A stretch of 64,000 bases of DNA from a virus, in IMG/VR virus record IMGVR_UViG_3300027969_000084, positions 1 through 64,000 of that record; one strand, 5' to 3'. A model generated the notes under the pieces. The model was not told the DNA's origin, did no database searches, and was given only the letters and a program-made list of their open reading frames with translations. The position numbers were made by a program, and so were the translations under genes. Shown piece after piece: positions 63,267 to 64,000 of this stretch. Each line of letters starts with the position of its first letter. The stretch's first letter is position 1.

Positions 63267-63500
63267 ATGCGTTTTTACGAAATATCTAGTGGATTCCGTA
63301 TCCCAGTATCAAACGAAGAACAAGATATTATTGATATGATCTCTTCTAAAAAAGGGACTGTTTCAAAATCTGACTTCGATGAACGCCAAGAAGAAGTTGC
63401 CAGAAAGATGGTAGCACGGGGACTGCTAGTTCGTAGTAAAGATTCTGATGGTAAAATCTTAATTAGTACAAATAATATTGATGATATTTGGAGAGTTTAA
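63267..63500 (+). CDS. Leader-bearing winged-helix-like protein, 77 aa
   Basis: MRFYEISSGFRIPVSNEEQD leader and a compact alpha/beta unit (KKGTVSKSDFDERQEEVARK, MVARGLLVRSKDSDGKILIS) with the form of a small winged helix. Late-type motif upstream; TAATG overlap with the next gene. Confidence 0.65.
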   Translation: MRFYEISSGFRIPVSNEEQDIIDMISSKKGTVSKSDFDERQEEVARKMVARGLLVRSKDSDGKILISTNNIDDIWRV

Positions 63501-64000
63501 TGTCGGTAGATTCTAAAGAAGTAAACGAGATGGCGCGTCTTATTAATCTAATGAACAGCAATGTTCAATTTGAAGATGAGCCAGTATCTAATATTAATGA
63601 AGGTCTCACTAGAACGGTCTCACAAGATCATGTTGATCCAAACGTTTCAGAAATGAAGCGCATTTTGGAAGCATTTAATAATATACAAAATAGCCCAACT
63701 AAGCGCCTTACTGATCGAGCATTCGTTAATAAAGAATTACGAGAAGCGTTGATTACACAAGAAACCGATAACGGTGTTCGTATCGGCAATTGGGATATTG
63801 TTGTTAAAGAATCTGCTAGAAAATTAAAGACATACGACGTAGTAAGCGTCCAGACGGGCATTGCTATTGCTATTGACCTTACCATATATGAAGCCGCGCA
63901 TGGCATCACGCAAGCTCTCAACGAGGGCAAGGGCATCAATAGCCGCCAAGTTAAAGATATTCTCCAAGCAGAGGGAGAATATGCGCATCATAGACAAGAT
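63500..64000 (+). CDS. Leader-bearing structural-type protein, 3' end outside window
   Basis: Starts MSVDSKEVNEMARLINLMNS at a TAATG overlap; 167 codons are visible and the frame runs off the right edge. The MARLINLMN segment is the second leader type. KRILEAFNNIQNSPTKRLTD is followed by a beta module (GVRIGNWDIVVKESARKLKT, YDVVSVQTGIAIAIDLTIYE) seen in T4-like phage proteins. Too short for the ORF cut-off because it is truncated by the window. Confidence 0.7.
   Translation, partial: MSVDSKEVNEMARLINLMNSNVQFEDEPVSNINEGLTRTVSQDHVDPNVSEMKRILEAFNNIQNSPTKRLTDRAFVNKELREALITQETDNGVRIGNWDIVVKESARKLKTYDVVSVQTGIAIAIDLTIYEAAHGITQALNEGKGINSRQVKDILQAEGEYAHHRQD

Overview
The window is part of a large tailed-phage genome of the T4-superfamily (myovirus) type. 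Virion and replication genes at the right match that group: a T4 gp61-like primase, a gp41-like DnaB helicase, TATAAATA-type late promoters, and short N-terminal leaders resembling T4 capsid-targeting sequences. The host is probably an alphaproteobacterium, because the phage carries a MucR/Ros regulator and a SciP-like (DUF1153-type) CtrA-inhibitor homologue, both typical of that class. No rRNA, tRNA, integrase or CRISPR array was seen.

Layout. (1) 1-8 kb: a leftward early region of about 14 small genes, most with their own TTGACA-N16/17 promoter, a near-identical leader and often a GC-rich terminator. A 25-bp perfect or near-perfect palindrome occurs nine times between units. The region includes GP88-family and DUF2958 proteins, a UvrD-like helicase, and two copies of a probable small RNA fired divergently from leftward promoters. 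(2) 8-10.7 kb: repeat-rich DNA with few genes (FlbD/SwrD-like and two SciP-like proteins), then a ten-copy TTAGTACTAA array where transcription diverges. (3) 10.7-35 kb: a rightward accessory region dominated by two expanded paralogous families. One is DUF4116-like NPSE solenoid proteins (13 genes). The other is small proteins ending in a DA-x-x-FKLRWG motif (about 20 genes window-wide). (4) 29-41 kb: virion-associated proteins with leader peptides, a DUF481 outer-membrane barrel, a VWA protein and an adenine methyltransferase. (5) 41.7-46.8 kb: a leftward operon encoding a complete deamidating NAD+ salvage route (nicotinamidase, nicotinate phosphoribosyltransferase, NMN-adenylyltransferase/Nudix fusion, glutamine-dependent NAD synthetase), next to MucR. 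(6) 47.7-64 kb: a 2H-phosphoesterase-like protein, a metallophosphoesterase, primase, replicative helicase and a run of late structural genes.

How the parts may work together (inference). Early promoters with a shared operator and leader would switch many small host-takeover proteins at once. MucR and SciP homologues could seize the host CtrA-controlled cell cycle. The NAD+ operon would rebuild NAD+ from nicotinamide and recycle ADP-ribose, which fits resistance to NAD+-depleting defences. Leader-tagged acetyltransferases and an ADP-ribosyltransferase-like protein may be packaged and injected. Functions of the NPSE and FKLRWG families are unknown; together they are the best candidate for an undescribed system.
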